From assembly GCA_028282785.1 (NCBI GenBank), contig JANQHE010000020.1:62001-126000 (forward strand): a DNA stretch of 64,000 nucleotides, given 5' to 3'. The DNA is from Bacteroidales bacterium. Lineage in GTDB: Bacteria > Bacteroidota > Bacteroidia > Bacteroidales > UBA12077. Shown one piece after another: positions 54,782-63,534 of the stretch; the stretch's first letter is position 1; each line of letters starts with the position of its first letter. A model generated the notes under the pieces. That model was given only the letters and a program-made list of their open reading frames with translations, ran no database searches and was not told where the DNA came from. The translations under genes and the position numbers were made by a program.

Positions 54782-56086
54782 CTATATTGTCATGAAGGTT
54801 TCATCTTCTAAAGCTTTTAATCTTATTGAAACAGCATTTTTATGTGCCTGGAGTTCTTCAGCATTAGCAATGATCTCAACAAATGGCCCAATAACTTTTA
54901 ATCCTTGCTTAGTGGATTCCTGGAAAGTTATTTTCTTATAGTAGGCATCCATATTAAGCCCGCTATAACTTTTGGCAAACCCATTGGTTGGCAATGTATG
55001 GTTGGTTCCGGATGCATAATCACCCAAACTTTCAGGCGTATAATTTCCAAGGAAAACAGAACCTGCATTTGTAATTTTTGAAGCTACAGATGAATAATCC
55101 CTGGTTGAAATTATGAGGTGCTCAGGAGCATAACTGTTTGATATATCAATCATTTCCTGTATATCATTCATAATTATTATAGCTCCTGATTTCAGAGATT
55201 TCTTTGCAATTTCCTTACGAGATAAATTCTTTAGTTGATTTTTAAGTTCAATCAATGTTTGATTGGCAATTGTTTTATTATTAGTTACCAAAATTACCTG
55301 GCTGTCTGTGCCATGTTCTGCCTGGGATAGTAAATCCGCAGCTAAAAATTTAGGATTTGCAATTTCATCAGCCAATATCATAACTTCCGATGGTCCGGCA
55401 GGCATATCAATAGCAACTCCATCGGTTGAAACCAACTGTTTTGCAAGGGTCACATATTGATTTCCCGGTCCAAATATTTTATCCACCTTTGGAATGGTTT
55501 CAGTGCCATATGCCATTGCAGCAATAGCTTGCACCCCTCCACATGAATAAATTTCTTTTATTCCTGATATTTTGGCTGCATAAAGAATTGCCGGGTTTAC
55601 TTTTCCTTCTTTATTTGGTGGAGTGCATAAAATAATTTGTTTACAACCTGCCAGAGTTGCCGGATAGGCTAGCATTAAAACGGTTGAAATCAAAGGTGCT
55701 GTTCCTCCCGGAATATATAAACCCACTTTTTCAATAGGTACAGCCTTTTGCCAACAGCGGACCCCATTCATTGTTTCAACTGAAATTTCCTTTGGAACCT
55801 GGGCCTTGTGAAATTTAATGATATTGAGAGCTGCAATTTTTATAGCGTTTTTTAATTCTTTACTTAGCAACTTTTCGGAACTATCAATTAATGATTTTGA
55901 CAACCTAAGGTTTTGAATATCTGCCTTATCAAATTTCGATGTTAGTTTAAACAATGCCTTATCGCCTTTATCTTTAACAAGCTTAATTATATCTTTAACT
56001 GATTCAATTATTTGACCGGTATCAGAATTCGGACGTTGGAGGATTTCAACTAATTCAGTTTTAGTTGGATTGTCGTATATTTTCAT
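54782..56086 (-). CDS. hisD: Histidinol dehydrogenase
   Basis: 434 residues; zinc- and NAD-dependent oxidation of histidinol to histidine in two steps. GLYIPGGTAPLISTVLMLAYPA (in parts near 120-140), IDMPAGPSEVMILAD, the zinc-site Q/H of SQAEHGTDSQ, and SYAPEHLIIST with FLGNYTPESLGDYASGTNHTLPT are the family's landmarks. It is the second gene of the operon, 98 bases after hisG. Confidence 0.95.
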   Translation of the reverse strand: MKIYDNPTKTELVEILQRPNSDTGQIIESVKDIIKLVKDKGDKALFKLTSKFDKADIQNLRLSKSLIDSSEKLLSKELKNAIKIAALNIIKFHKAQVPKEISVETMNGVRCWQKAVPIEKVGLYIPGGTAPLISTVLMLAYPATLAGCKQIILCTPPNKEGKVNPAILYAAKISGIKEIYSCGGVQAIAAMAYGTETIPKVDKIFGPGNQYVTLAKQLVSTDGVAIDMPAGPSEVMILADEIANPKFLAADLLSQAEHGTDSQVILVTNNKTIANQTLIELKNQLKNLSRKEIAKKSLKSGAIIIMNDIQEMIDISNSYAPEHLIISTRDYSSVASKITNAGSVFLGNYTPESLGDYASGTNHTLPTNGFAKSYSGLNMDAYYKKITFQESTKQGLKVIGPFVEIIANAEELQAHKNAVSIRLKALEDETFMTI

Positions 56087-56184
56087 CTCTAAATTTTTAT
56101 TTAATTATAAAATCAATTTGCTCCCCTGACTGCCGTCAGGCAGGCTTTAGGGTTAGGACAATTGAAGAAAATCCATATTTAATT

Positions 56185-57042
56185 TCAAATAATCATTTTT
56201 TCAATGGGTATTACCAGTATTCCTTGTGCACCTGCATTTTTAAGCTGTCCTATAATTTCCCAGAAAGCTTCTTCGTTTACAACTGAATGTAATGAGAACC
56301 ATCCTTTTTCAGCTAATGGCAGAATGGTTGGGCTTTTCATGCCAGGTATTATTTCTTTAATTTCCTTCAGGCTCTCTTCGGGAGCATTTAACAGAATATA
56401 TTTATTGGATTTGGCTTCTTGCAATGACCTGATTCTAAATAAAAGTTGGTTCAGGATACTTGCCTTTTCTTTTGGCAGGTTTTCTCTCCCAATGATAATA
56501 GCTTCTGAATCGACAACCTTTTCAACTTCTTTTAAGCCATTGCTGATTAATGTACTTCCGGAGCTTACAATGTCGAATATACCGTCTGCAAGTCCAATAC
56601 TTGGTGAGATTTCCACAGAGCCGCTTATTTCGTGTATTTCGGCATTTACCTTATTTAAAGATAAAAATGATCTCAGGATAAAAGGGTAGGAGGTGGCAAT
56701 TTTTTTATTCCGGAAATAATCCAATGATTTATATTCCTCAGACTTTGGAATAGCAAGGGATAATCTGCATTTGGCAAATCCCAGTCGTTCATAAATGGAT
56801 AAGGAATAATTTTTTTCCAGGTATTCGTTTTCTCCGACAATCCCAATGTCTACTACACCATCATTTACATATTGTGGTATGTCATCATCCCTTAAAAAAA
56901 GGACCTCAATAGGGAAATTAGAGGATATGGAAATTAATTTCCTGTTTCCATTCGTTAGTTTGATATTACAATCGTTTAATAACCGAATCGATTTTTCACT
57001 TAACCTTCCTGATTTTTGTACTGCAATTTTTAGTTTTTTCAT
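56185..57042 (-). CDS. hisG: ATP phosphoribosyltransferase, long form
   Basis: 285 residues; first and feedback-controlled step of histidine synthesis. KIAVQKSGRLSEKS at the N-terminus, VDIGIVGENEYLE (about 72-84), and the PRPP loop region in GLADGIFDIVSSGSTLISNGL (about 150-170) mark the catalytic part. Residues about 215-285 (IIPGMKSPTILPLAEKGW) form the ACT-like histidine-binding domain of the HisG-L class, so HisZ is not needed. First structural gene after a tandem attenuator region. Confidence 0.95.
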   Translation of the reverse strand: MKKLKIAVQKSGRLSEKSIRLLNDCNIKLTNGNRKLISISSNFPIEVLFLRDDDIPQYVNDGVVDIGIVGENEYLEKNYSLSIYERLGFAKCRLSLAIPKSEEYKSLDYFRNKKIATSYPFILRSFLSLNKVNAEIHEISGSVEISPSIGLADGIFDIVSSGSTLISNGLKEVEKVVDSEAIIIGRENLPKEKASILNQLLFRIRSLQEAKSNKYILLNAPEESLKEIKEIIPGMKSPTILPLAEKGWFSLHSVVNEEAFWEIIGQLKNAGAQGILVIPIEKMII

Positions 57043-57064
57043 GATAAATTAATTGTGATTAAAC

Positions 57065-57095
57065 AAAAAAGGCCCGCAGATTTCTGCAGGCCTTT
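57065..57095 (-). terminator. Proximal his attenuator terminator
   Basis: On the minus strand AAAGGCCTGCAGA and TCTGCGGGCCTTT form 13 pairs, including one G-U, around a 2-base loop and run into six U (complement of 57065-57070). It lies between the second His-rich leader and hisG. Confidence 0.85.
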
Positions 57096-57113
57096 AATTT
57101 CATTTTCTTGAAC

Positions 57114-57191
57114 TTAAGTTTTGCCATAGCATTTTCTGCCGGGTGAGGTTTTCACTCGATGATGATGGGTATGACAATGTATCAAGTTCAT
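57114..57191 (-). CDS. Second histidine leader peptide
   Basis: 25 codons, MNLIHCHTHHHRVKTSPG then seven more, with His at residues 5, 7, 9, 10 and 11. It ends 19 bases before a strong terminator (57065-57095) and is 71 bases upstream of hisG. The arrangement fits attenuation by His-tRNA supply. The start MNL, length and position of the His run match the distal leader at 57330-57407, indicating duplication or shared design. The exact antiterminator could not be resolved by eye. Confidence 0.85.
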   Translation of the reverse strand: MNLIHCHTHHHRVKTSPGRKCYGKT

Positions 57192-57216
57192 TTTATTTTA
57201 GATTTTTCGTTTTGCT

Positions 57217-57255
57217 CCTTCTCTAAAGGGAGTCGAAGACTCCCTTTAGAGAAGG
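57217..57255. repeat. Perfect inverted repeat between the two his attenuators
   Basis: An 18-base arm (57217-57234) is repeated in exact reverse complement at 57238-57255 around a GAA loop, with the core CTAAAGGGAGTC / GACTCCCTTTAG. It belongs to the dispersed repeat family at 46061 and 52321 and sits exactly between the two leader-terminator modules. Confidence 0.75.
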
Positions 57256-57271
57256 GGTAATTATTTAAACT

Positions 57272-57303
57272 AAAAAAGGGCCTGCAAAATTTGCAAGCCC
57301 TTT
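57272..57303 (-). terminator. Distal his attenuator terminator
   Basis: On the minus strand AAAGGGCTTGCAAA pairs with TTTGCAGGCCCTTT with one mismatch and is followed by U. It is about 27 bases after the stop of the first His leader. Confidence 0.8.
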
Positions 57304-57329
57304 AATACTATTGATATATTTTTAAGAAT

Positions 57330-57407
57330 CTACAAAATATTGCATACTGTTCCCGTTCCAGCATGATGATGGTGATAATGAACAGTATGTACGAATTGTA
57401 AATTCAT
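57330..57407 (-). CDS. First (distal) histidine leader peptide
   Basis: 25 codons beginning MNLQFVHTVHYHHHHAGTGT, with His at residues 7, 10, 12, 13, 14 and 15, so six of nine residues in that window are His. A terminator follows at 57272-57303. It stands about 290 bases upstream of hisG, with a complete second leader-terminator between. Its promoter is not obvious; TAATATTG on the minus strand near 57430 is a weak -7 candidate. Confidence 0.87.
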   Translation of the reverse strand: MNLQFVHTVHYHHHHAGTGTVCNIL

Positions 57408-57588
57408 TTTGCCTTATTTTTCTTCTACAATATTAATACTTTTTTTAATTCTTACTATATAAACACCAAAATTTTAAAAATGGGTGACACTGATTTTCTT
57501 TTTTTAGTTGAAATTAAAATCCCAGTTATCAGTTCAACTTGAGGGATTAATTCCGTTAAGATTTATAACCAATCCTTTCAATAAATTT

Positions 57589-57705
57589 TTAATCTGACAT
57601 TATTAAAATAAAAGAATTTCGATTTCCTCTTGATAAAGGAACTTCCGTTTCATCTAACATTAATAGATAACATCCTTTTTTAACATATTTATTCAATACC
57701 TGGAA
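57589..57705 (-). pseudogene. 3' remnant of a LytTR response-regulator gene
   Basis: A frame with no usable start ends NKYVKKGCYLLMLDETEVPL, SRGNRNSFILIMSD and stop. Compared by eye with the C-terminus of the response regulator at 59458-60195 (NKYIKKGSYLLMSDGSEVPL...ITIMSD), 26 of 34 residues are identical. An in-frame stop lies just upstream at 57706-57708. It is a truncated duplicate of that gene, separated from it by about 1.8 kb of other genes. Confidence 0.75.
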
Positions 57706-57714
57706 TTAATAATT

Positions 57715-58284
57715 TTATTGTTTATTGTTTCTTAATCGAGAAAGTGTGGCAATATCTATTCCTAAAAACGATGCGATATGAGTAAGAGGTACTACTTTTA
57801 GTATTTCAGGATTACATTTACAAAATTCTTCATACCTGTCAATTGCTTTATTCGTTTGGAACTGAACAGCCCGGTCTAACAACTGGTCATTTTTAATTTC
57901 AGAAACTCCTTTACATATATGCTGCCATAAACTTACTTTTTTATACAATTCCGTAAATTCTTCCGATGTAGTTGTTATTAATTCAGTCTGTTCATAAGAA
58001 ATAATATTTTCATTTACGGGAACACCTTCATTAAAACTATATGGAACAATCACCACCGTTCCTTTTTTAAAAAATTGTAAAGTTACTTCTTTACCTTCAT
58101 GATCATAGGTATAGCTTCTTAATATGCCTGATTTAACAAAGCCCAGTTTATTGGCAACTTCCCCAATTTTTACAAAAAACTGTTTCGGTTCAATAACCTC
58201 AATCTTAAAATATTTTTCAGTAATCTCCCAATCGGATTCTGAAAGATTAAATTGTTTTTGTAATGTTTCTTTAAAACCCTGCAT
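57715..58284 (-). CDS. Crp/Fnr-family transcription regulator
   Basis: 189 residues from the ATG at 58284 (MQGFKETLQKQ). The frame can be extended to a TTG at 58314. A cyclic-nucleotide-binding-like beta roll (about 25-115: PKQFFVKIGEVANKLGFVKSGILRSY) precedes a long helix and a C-terminal helix-turn-helix (PLTHIASFLGIDIATLSRLRNN). Fnr-type cysteines are missing, so it is not an Fe-S oxygen sensor. Divergent from the OsmC-like gene, which it may regulate. Confidence 0.85.
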   Translation of the reverse strand: MQGFKETLQKQFNLSESDWEITEKYFKIEVIEPKQFFVKIGEVANKLGFVKSGILRSYTYDHEGKEVTLQFFKKGTVVIVPYSFNEGVPVNENIISYEQTELITTTSEEFTELYKKVSLWQHICKGVSEIKNDQLLDRAVQFQTNKAIDRYEEFCKCNPEILKVVPLTHIASFLGIDIATLSRLRNNKQ

Positions 58285-58490
58285 GATATAACAATTTTTT
58301 ACAAAATTATTCAAATTAAGTAACTATAAAATGATATTAATCAAATTAAATAGATTGGTAATTAATATTAATGTTAATTGTAAAATGAGTGGATAGTCAG
58401 TTTTAATAAAGCATTGAAAAGTACTTTTAAAAATTGACAAATATCAAAATAGGATTTGATTTCTATATTGTAATTTTGAAAAAAACAGAT

Positions 58491-58940
58491 ATGAAAATAA
58501 ATAAGGAACTTAAAGTATCACTTGGTTTGATTAATGAAAAGCTCCACTTTAAAGGAGTTAGCAGGAAAAATGAGCCAATATCCATAGATTATATACCTCC
58601 TTTGGGAGATAATTTGGGATACACATCACTTGAGCTGTTTTTATTCAGTATATCTTCGTGCATAGCAAGCACAATTTTGATATTTCTAAGAAAAGAGAAT
58701 AAGATTATTTCAACTATAAATATTAATGCAAGTGGAATAAGGAAGGAAGAACACCCTACAGGGTTAAGGAATGTTGACATTAATATTGAAATAGATTCCC
58801 AAAACCTTACAAATCAAGAAATGGAAAGTGTAATTAAGAAATCTAAGGAAGAGTATTGCCCTGTTATATCTATGTTAAACAAAGACGTGCAGGTGGCTGT
58901 AAATTATGAAATTATAAAGGAGAGAAGGCATGTTGAATAA
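58491..58940 (+). CDS. OsmC-family protein
   Basis: 149 residues from the ATG at 58491 (MKINKELKVSLG); the frame opens earlier at a TTG (58434) that overlaps a TAATTTTG promoter-like box at 58471. The layout matches OsmC/Ohr folds: the helix GYTSLELFLFSISSCIASTILIFLR carries the first cysteine near 71, and the second lies in EEYCPVISML near 125. It may detoxify hydroperoxides. It overlaps the next gene by 11 bases. Divergent from the Crp-like gene. Confidence 0.8.
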   Translation: MKINKELKVSLGLINEKLHFKGVSRKNEPISIDYIPPLGDNLGYTSLELFLFSISSCIASTILIFLRKENKIISTININASGIRKEEHPTGLRNVDINIEIDSQNLTNQEMESVIKKSKEEYCPVISMLNKDVQVAVNYEIIKERRHVE

Positions 58941-59400
58941 AGAGTTGGCTTCGGTTTGTGGACTGTTTTGTGCTTCTTGTGGAGTGTTCTATGCAACACA
59001 GGAAAAAGATTTTATAAAATTACAAGAAATTGCAAAGAAGCTAGATATCCCATTTGATAAAGTAAATTGTTATGGTTGCAGGTCTAATGAAAAAATCGGA
59101 AGTTGTGTTAATTGCTTTATCGCAAAATGTGCCGAGGAAAAAGGCGTAGAATTCTGTATAGATTGTGATACTTATCCTTGCGGTGAATTAAAAGAATTTC
59201 AAAAGAAAATGCCTCATAGAAAAAATATGTGGAAGTCGTTAGCAAGAATAAAAGAAGTTGGGTGGGAAAAATGGTTTGTTGAAATGTTTGATTACTATAC
59301 ATGTCAGAAGTGCAATACAATGAATGGAGCGTATAATATTGAATGCAGGAAGTGCGGAAATTCTCCAGGTAATGATTTTGTAAAAGAAAATATGCTTTGA
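58930..59400 (+). CDS. Cysteine-rich DUF3795 family protein
   Basis: 156 residues, start overlapping the end of the OsmC-like gene by 11 bases. It has about 15 cysteines in CGLFCASCGVFY, NCYGCRSNEKIGSCVNCFIAKC, FCIDCDTYPCGEL, a C-terminal zinc-ribbon-like CQKCN and CRKCGNSPG. The N-terminal part is the DUF3795 type. It probably binds metal; function unknown. It is co-transcribed with the OsmC-like gene. Confidence 0.78.
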   Translation: MLNKELASVCGLFCASCGVFYATQEKDFIKLQEIAKKLDIPFDKVNCYGCRSNEKIGSCVNCFIAKCAEEKGVEFCIDCDTYPCGELKEFQKKMPHRKNMWKSLARIKEVGWEKWFVEMFDYYTCQKCNTMNGAYNIECRKCGNSPGNDFVKENML

Positions 59401-59457
59401 TAAGTACAATTTAGGAATTGTAATTTAAAGTAAGATTGTATATTTACTCAGTAATAG

Positions 59458-60195
59458 TTAATCAGACATAATGGTTATAAAACCCTCTCGATTTCCTCTT
59501 GATAATGGAACTTCAGATCCATCTGACATTAATAGATAAGATCCTTTTTTAATATATTTATTCACATGATTTAAGTTAATAACATGTGATTTGTGCGGTT
59601 TAAAAAAGGTAATATTATCTACTAAATCGTTAAATTCTCCTAATGATTTTGAAACAATTATTTTTCTGCCACCTTCAACAAATATTCTTGTATATCTTCC
59701 GTCAGCATTAAAACTTACTATAGATGCCGTTTCAATATATTCAATTCCTTCTAAAACAGGAATTGCAATCTTTAATGGAGCCTTAGAGCGTAAGTTAGAT
59801 TTAAGAATATCAAGACTTTGTGATTTTTTTAAAAGTTGGTTTTTATTTAATACCTTTTCAACGGCATTTTTAAAATCTTCGATATCAATAGGCTTTACAA
59901 CGTAATCGACTGCACTAAATTTAAATGCTTTAACAGCATGGTAATTGTATGCTGTAACAAAAATCAGATCAAAGTTTTTATCAGGTAAGGCTTCTAATAA
60001 ATCAAATCCTGTTCCATCTTGCATTTCTATATCAAGAAAGACCAGATCAGGTGAAACCTGATTTATCAATTTTATCCCTTCTACAACAGATGAAGCTTTG
60101 CCTGAGATTTTTATATCCGGAAAATTTCTGGAAATGATCATTTCTATAAAATCTCTGGCCTTTTTTTCATCATCAATAATAATTGCTGTGGTCAT
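59458..60195 (-). CDS. LytTR-family response regulator
   Basis: 245 residues. Receiver domain at about 1-120 with acidic D8-D9 and phosphoacceptor D55 (VFLDIEMQDG), followed by the LytTR DNA-binding domain (about 145-243: TRIFVEGGRKIIVSKSLGEFNDLV and the end VPLSRGNREGFITIMSD). The sensor kinase gene starts 12 bases upstream, so they form a two-component pair. A truncated copy of the 3' end lies at 57589-57705. Confidence 0.92.
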   Translation of the reverse strand: MTTAIIIDDEKKARDFIEMIISRNFPDIKISGKASSVVEGIKLINQVSPDLVFLDIEMQDGTGFDLLEALPDKNFDLIFVTAYNYHAVKAFKFSAVDYVVKPIDIEDFKNAVEKVLNKNQLLKKSQSLDILKSNLRSKAPLKIAIPVLEGIEYIETASIVSFNADGRYTRIFVEGGRKIIVSKSLGEFNDLVDNITFFKPHKSHVINLNHVNKYIKKGSYLLMSDGSEVPLSRGNREGFITIMSD

Positions 60196-60207
60196 ATCTC
60201 AAACACT

Positions 60208-63200
60208 TTAATCTGTAATTTTAGGAATTCTCAATAATACTCTGGTTCCGTCAGGAGCACCATTTTGACCCTTTAGGTCAATATAATCAATACTGAAATT
60301 GCGATTGTAAAGTTTATTTATTGCTTCAATACGTTTGTTTGTAATTTTGGTTCCTAAGGGCTTATGCTTTTCACGGTTATTTTTGTTTATCTCGAATGAT
60401 TTTTCCCTTCCAATACCATCGTCTTCAATAATACATAAGAAATTCTCATCATTATTTTCGAATTTAATGAGTAAATTCTTTTCTCCTTGTTTATGGTATA
60501 ATCCGTGCCAAATAGAATTTTCAATATATGGTTGTAAAATTAATGGATAAATATGATAAACTTCAGTATCAATTTCCAATGAAACATCAATTTTATAATT
60601 AAATCCATCCTTAAATCTGAGGGATTCCAGATCCAGGTAAAGTGCCAATGCATCAAGTTCTTTCTGAATTGAAATTGTTTCATATTGAGAATTTTCCAGA
60701 ACAGTTCTCATCAATTTAGCGAATTTAGATAAATAATGGACTGACTTATCATTGTTATTTTCATAGATAAAGAATTGAATGGAGTTTAACGTATTAAAAA
60801 TAAAGTGAGGATTCATTTGTTGACTTAAAGCTTGTTGCCTGAATTTGTTCACTTCTTTAAGCAAATTCTTTTCTATTGTACTCCGTTTATTCAGCTCATT
60901 TACTCTTGACTTAAACAAGAAATAAGTAATTATTACAATGAAAAGAATCAATAATGAACTAAACCACCAGGTTTTCCAAAATGGAGGGTTTATTGTGAAG
61001 TTTAGTTCGGCAGGATGAGTGCTTTCAACACCATCTTCATTAATAGCTTTTACTTTAAGATAATAACTGCCTGCAGGTAAGAAAGAAAGTCTTAAGAAAT
61101 TGTCGTTAGTTTCTTTCCAGTTCGAATCTTCCCCTTTTTGATTTAACTTATATTTATACCTTTTTTCAGCATTATTTCGATACATTAAACCAGCATATTC
61201 AATGTAAATTGAATTTTGGTTATATGGTAACTCATAATAATCTTTGACTATTGTATCTTTATCAAGTATCTTTATATTCTTAAAGTAAATATTTGGAGGG
61301 GTTTTATTAGTTGTCAAGTTTTTATGTTTAATTAAATTCACTCCTTTTTTAGATGCTATAAATAAAACAGTATCATTTGCAAAAACATCTTGAATCTCAT
61401 TAGATAATAAACCATGAATTTTACTATAATTTGTAATAGAGTAATCTAAAATATTATCCGGATTACCGAGTTCAATTTTGTTTAATCCATTGATAGTTCC
61501 AACCCAAATAATATTTCCAATTTGATTAAGAGTAGTTATACTATTACTAGATAAGCCTTCATTTGTTGTTATTTCTAATGCAACAGTATCATTTGAATAA
61601 ATCTTTATGCCATCTGATTTTGTTCCAAACCAAATGTTTTGTTGGTATTTGTTTTTTAAAATGCATTCTATTTGTGAGGATAGATTTAGTTCATCACCTA
61701 CATATTCAAATGAATTATTATCCGTTCTATATTGCCATAATCCATCATTGGTACCACAATAAATAATATTCTCGTCTTGATTAAAGCAAATAGCATTGAT
61801 TTTAATAGATTTATTATTTTTAATTGAGATGAATTCGTTCTTTCCTGCAAATTTATATAGCCCTCTGCTAGTTGCTAACCAGATTTTTCCGTCTCGATTT
61901 ACTATAATGTCTTTTGGTTGAGCTGAGCTAATAATTATATTTTTGTAAATTAAGTTAGCTTTTGTTATTTCATTATTTTGTATTGAATACAAATAACGTG
62001 ATAAAATCCACATTTTATTGTTTAAACTATCATAATGAATTTTCTTTATTATGATATCTTCTTTATCTAATTGGATTGTCTTCGTTTCAGAGGAAATTTC
62101 ATATAGTAAGTTGTTAGAAGCTATCCAAAATTTTTTGTTTTGAATATATAAAGAGTTTGCTCCTTTATTAAAAAGAGGATCATTATTTAAATATTTTACT
62201 GATAGGTTTGGAATGTAGTAAGCACCATCTAGTAAGGTAGTAAACCAGAATCCTCCTTCATGATCTTTGAGTATTGAAGTTATACTTCGATTCTTTAAAA
62301 AAATATTGGGAGAAGCAAGAATCTCTGAATTCTTAAAAAATAATACTCCATTTCTTGTGCCTACCCATAAATTATTATGATCATCAACATACAAATATAT
62401 TCCCGTCGAAGGAATTAAAGTTATATCCGTATCTGTTAAGTTTTTGATTTTAACTAAAACATCGTCAGCAACAAAGAAATCATTATTATTATTATTTAGA
62501 ATAAAGAAATAATCTTGTTTTTTTATACTTGAAGAAAATATTCCATTTGTGTCTGAACTGAAAACTTCAATTCCATTTCGAACTATTGCAAACTTCTTTT
62601 TTTCTGAAAGTTTTGCTATAGGTCTGTTAATAATAAACCTCTCATTAATACCTATGACCGCATGAAAGTTCTTTTCTTCGCGTATTGCTGTAATTTTTCC
62701 TATCGAATCAATATAGAAAGAACCATTACGACGGTCGCCATAGTAAAGTTTTTCTGTACTATCTATGGCAAAGGATCCTTTAAAAGGATTAGGGTAAAAT
62801 TGAACAGTTTCTTGTAACTTATGATTAAATTTATAATGAAAAATACTGTCATTAAAAAAATATGAAAACCTAGCAGAATGTGGAATAAACCAAATACGGC
62901 CTTTGTAATCTTCGTAAATCTCAAAAACGGTATTGTCAGGTAAACCATCATCTTCGGAAAAGTTTTGGAACTCATAGCCATCATACCTGCTAACTCCATT
63001 ATCGGTAGCAAACCATATATATCCTTTCGAATCTTGAAATACATGGTATACTTCTGAACTGGGTAAACCATCTTCAGCCGTATAATGCCTGAAACTAAAA
63101 TTTTGACTATAAAGTGAGATGGGGAATATAAGCAATAAAATATATAACTTAAGCTTAAATAGCAAAAGTATGAATGACAATACCCTTTTATATTTAATTT

Positions 63201-63231
63201 GTATAAAGTTAATAGCCGTTCTTTGTGCCAA
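60208..63231 (-). CDS. Two-component sensor: Y_Y_Y propeller plus LytS-type histidine kinase
   Basis: 1007 residues from a TTG at 63231; a TTG at codon 18 (63180) gives the better signal peptide LSFILLLFKLKLYILLL. A seven-bladed regulatory propeller (repeats such as SKGYIWFATDNGVSRYDG; about 45-640) is followed by a Y_Y_Y domain (about 660-745), a membrane span (about 755-775) and a coiled segment. A His_kinase domain has the phosphoacceptor H809 in QQMNPHFIFNTLNS, and an HATPase domain ends it (IEDDGIGREKSFE). It lacks a C-terminal receiver, which is separate downstream. A -7 box CAAAAATA complement at 63240-63247 lies just upstream. Confidence 0.9.
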   Translation of the reverse strand: MAQRTAINFIQIKYKRVLSFILLLFKLKLYILLLIFPISLYSQNFSFRHYTAEDGLPSSEVYHVFQDSKGYIWFATDNGVSRYDGYEFQNFSEDDGLPDNTVFEIYEDYKGRIWFIPHSARFSYFFNDSIFHYKFNHKLQETVQFYPNPFKGSFAIDSTEKLYYGDRRNGSFYIDSIGKITAIREEKNFHAVIGINERFIINRPIAKLSEKKKFAIVRNGIEVFSSDTNGIFSSSIKKQDYFFILNNNNNDFFVADDVLVKIKNLTDTDITLIPSTGIYLYVDDHNNLWVGTRNGVLFFKNSEILASPNIFLKNRSITSILKDHEGGFWFTTLLDGAYYIPNLSVKYLNNDPLFNKGANSLYIQNKKFWIASNNLLYEISSETKTIQLDKEDIIIKKIHYDSLNNKMWILSRYLYSIQNNEITKANLIYKNIIISSAQPKDIIVNRDGKIWLATSRGLYKFAGKNEFISIKNNKSIKINAICFNQDENIIYCGTNDGLWQYRTDNNSFEYVGDELNLSSQIECILKNKYQQNIWFGTKSDGIKIYSNDTVALEITTNEGLSSNSITTLNQIGNIIWVGTINGLNKIELGNPDNILDYSITNYSKIHGLLSNEIQDVFANDTVLFIASKKGVNLIKHKNLTTNKTPPNIYFKNIKILDKDTIVKDYYELPYNQNSIYIEYAGLMYRNNAEKRYKYKLNQKGEDSNWKETNDNFLRLSFLPAGSYYLKVKAINEDGVESTHPAELNFTINPPFWKTWWFSSLLILFIVIITYFLFKSRVNELNKRSTIEKNLLKEVNKFRQQALSQQMNPHFIFNTLNSIQFFIYENNNDKSVHYLSKFAKLMRTVLENSQYETISIQKELDALALYLDLESLRFKDGFNYKIDVSLEIDTEVYHIYPLILQPYIENSIWHGLYHKQGEKNLLIKFENNDENFLCIIEDDGIGREKSFEINKNNREKHKPLGTKITNKRIEAINKLYNRNFSIDYIDLKGQNGAPDGTRVLLRIPKITD

Positions 63232-63363
63232 ATTTATCTCAAAAATATAATAAGATTTTTAGTTTTTTAACCTGTTAAATGCATTTTATTACATCAAATT
63301 TACATTTTAACTTAAAAATTGAACCATTGGTTACTTTGTCTAAAAAGGTGTAACTAAATTTTA

Positions 63364-63451
63364 TATTTTTGAAAATACAAACAATGTTATGAGAAAACTT
63401 AGCTGTATGTAATTAAAGGAGTAAAATATATAATTTTACTCCTTTTTTATT
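63364..63451 (+). ncRNA. Possible short autonomous transcript
   Basis: TATTTTTG at 63364-63371 fits the -7 consensus, although no good -33 box at the usual spacing is visible. About 50 bases later a strong terminator (AAAGGAGTAAAAT 63415-63427 / ATTTTACTCCTTT 63433-63445 plus T-run) ends any transcript. A 7-codon frame (MRKLSCM) lies at 63389. No gene follows on the plus strand, so it would be an orphan RNA of about 70-80 bases, or a leftover leader. It lies in the 303-base gap 63232-63534. Confidence 0.35.
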
Positions 63452-63483
63452 TTAATACCCCCCTCAAATATAAGGGTTTTAGT

Positions 63484-63515
63484 AAAAAAAAAGCCGATGA
63501 ACAACCATCGGCTTT
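63484..63515 (-). terminator. Terminator of the M28 peptidase gene
   Basis: On the minus strand AAAGCCGATG and CATCGGCTTT pair perfectly (10 bp) around a 6-base loop, and a run of U follows (complement of 63484-63492). Confidence 0.8.
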
Positions 63516-63534
63516 CCGGATTAACCACTTGAAT

